Assembly: GCA_047973085.1 (NCBI GenBank)
Contig: JBKEBI010000071.1
Span: forward strand, 1-33,420
Length of the DNA stretch: 33,420 bases
Direction: 5' to 3'
Source: JBKEDG01 sp047973085
Lineage (GTDB): Bacteria > Bacillota_I > Bacilli_A > JBKEDG01
Part shown: piece after piece, positions 32,864 to 33,420 of the stretch
How positions within the stretch are numbered: the first letter of the stretch is position 1
Layout: each line of letters begins with the position of its first letter
Notes under the pieces: generated by a model
What the model was told of the DNA's origin: nothing
The model's database searches: none
Seen by the model: the letters and a program-made list of their open reading frames with translations, nothing else
Program-made: the position numbers and the translations under genes

Positions 32864-32864
32864 T
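32856..32864 (+). promoter_or_regulatory. Extended -10 promoter, leaderless start
   Basis: TGATATAAT ends 6 nt before the next ATG. A start 6-8 nt after the -10 would fall on or next to the ATG, giving an mRNA without leader. Confidence 0.55.
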
Positions 32865-32870
32865 AATAGT

Positions 32871-33420
32871 ATGCTAAAAATAGAAATTGGAAAAGATATA
32901 AGAATATTTAAAAATGGTGAAGAAATAGTAATTTCTCAAAAGAAACTGAAAGCTATCTTCGCTTTTTTTGCTATAGAAAAAAGTGTTGAAAGACAAACGG
33001 TAGCAGACATGTTTTTTCAAGGAAATAAAAATCCTATAAGAAATAGTATTTATATGATAAATAAACTTTTAGATTTAGATTTCATCTCGAATAAAGGTAG
33101 AAATTTAATTGCACTAAATAACCGAATTGAATATGAAATAGATATTAATTATACTGATTTTTTACAAGATTTAAAATTCAAAAATGAACCCTTTTTTTTA
33201 TGGAAGCAACAGCAAATTCAGTCTGAATTCTATGTAAATCAAGAACTGCTGGACACTATTTACTATGACTTCTTAAAAGATGAGTCAATGAATTATTTGA
33301 TTAATGGAAAAAATGGTGTAGGTAAAACAGAATTTGTTTCAAGATTATATGATATTACAGACTCAAGTAAAATTAGAATAAAATGTACTACCCATGAACA
33401 AAATTTTTCACTAAATATTA
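32871..33420 (+). CDS. SARP-like winged-helix plus P-loop ATPase regulator (partial)
   Basis: The gene runs off the window; 183 residues are seen. The N-terminal ~100 residues read like a SARP/OmpR-type DNA-binding domain: LKIEIGKDIRIFKNGEEIVI, SQKKLKAIFAFFAIEKSVER and NPIRNSIYMINKLLDLDFIS. A P-loop GKNGVGKT (146-153) then begins an ATPase, as in AfsR- or MalT-like regulators. No ribosome binding site lies before the ATG at 32871; there is no better start downstream. A run of eight T lies at 33192-33199. Its target genes are unknown; the TraX and DUF1294 genes directly before it may belong to its unit. Confidence 0.75.
   Translation, partial: MLKIEIGKDIRIFKNGEEIVISQKKLKAIFAFFAIEKSVERQTVADMFFQGNKNPIRNSIYMINKLLDLDFISNKGRNLIALNNRIEYEIDINYTDFLQDLKFKNEPFFLWKQQQIQSEFYVNQELLDTIYYDFLKDESMNYLINGKNGVGKTEFVSRLYDITDSSKIRIKCTTHEQNFSLNI

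Noticed and set aside
1..33420. CRISPR array, insertion sequence or prophage
   Set aside because: No regular repeats with spacers, transposase, integrase or phage genes are found; the longest near-exact repeat is the 24-nt pair near padR.

Overview
The window is AT-rich chromosomal DNA from a low-GC Gram-positive bacterium of the Bacillota. Most intergenic DNA is A/T with strong AGGAGG-type ribosome binding sites, U-run terminators, a T-box riboswitch and PyrR-type attenuators. TGA works as a stop codon (metN, the response regulator and the TraX gene all end in TGA), so the code is the standard bacterial one and not the Mycoplasma code. The gene content (PyrR, T-box, ComFA/ComFC, long HPF, LiaF-like protein, zinc-type L31) and the very low GC suggest an Erysipelotrichia-, Izemoplasma- or RF39-like relative of the Bacilli. 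That placement is inference. I see no phage, insertion sequence or CRISPR array; this looks like core chromosome.

Layout. 1-5440 (minus): pyrimidine operon pyrR-pyrB-pyrC-carB with two PyrR-style attenuators and no carA between pyrC and carB. 5447-6640 (minus): a ZnuA-like lipoprotein that has lost its metal-binding histidines, preceded by a small protein with a possible flavodoxin-like fold. 6665-7811 (plus): tpiA and a TfoX N-domain gene. 7955-10800 (plus): methionine T-box and metN-metI-metQ. 10848-13183 (plus): comFA-comFC-hpf. 13193-14843 (minus): alanine/sodium symporter. 14902-18782 (minus): rpmH-rnpA-yidC-jag, then rpmE, then rsmA and an RDD membrane protein. 18914-23913 (minus): a 2-hydroxyacid dehydrogenase followed by the lower-glycolysis genes pgk-gpmI-eno. 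24143-25354 (plus): an alkaline-phosphatase-superfamily phosphodiesterase. 25375-28572 (minus): PadR regulator, HAAS/LiaF-like membrane protein, response regulator and short-loop sensor kinase, probably an envelope-stress module. 28578-29634: a candidate small RNA, then tRNA-Arg(CCG) joined to a membrane-protein gene. 29639-31912 (minus): HdeD-like protein, tRNA-dihydrouridine synthase, and a pyridoxamine-phosphate-oxidase-like protein with a structured 3' region. 31986-33420 (plus): TraX-like protein, DUF1294 protein and the start of a regulator with a SARP-like wing-helix plus P-loop ATPase whose mRNA looks leaderless.

How the parts work together. The pyr operon makes UMP precursors under attenuation control by its own first product. 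The T-box matches methionine uptake to the charging of tRNA-Met. tpiA and pgk-gpmI-eno supply most of lower glycolysis; glyceraldehyde-3-phosphate dehydrogenase is not here. rpmH, rnpA, yidC, jag, rpmE, rsmA and hpf form a translation and membrane-insertion set. The PadR/LiaF/two-component group is the clearest signalling unit. The most unusual items are the histidine-less ZnuA-like protein, the leaderless regulator, the candidate C-rich-loop small RNA, the tRNA-mRNA fusion transcript and the paired operators in front of padR.
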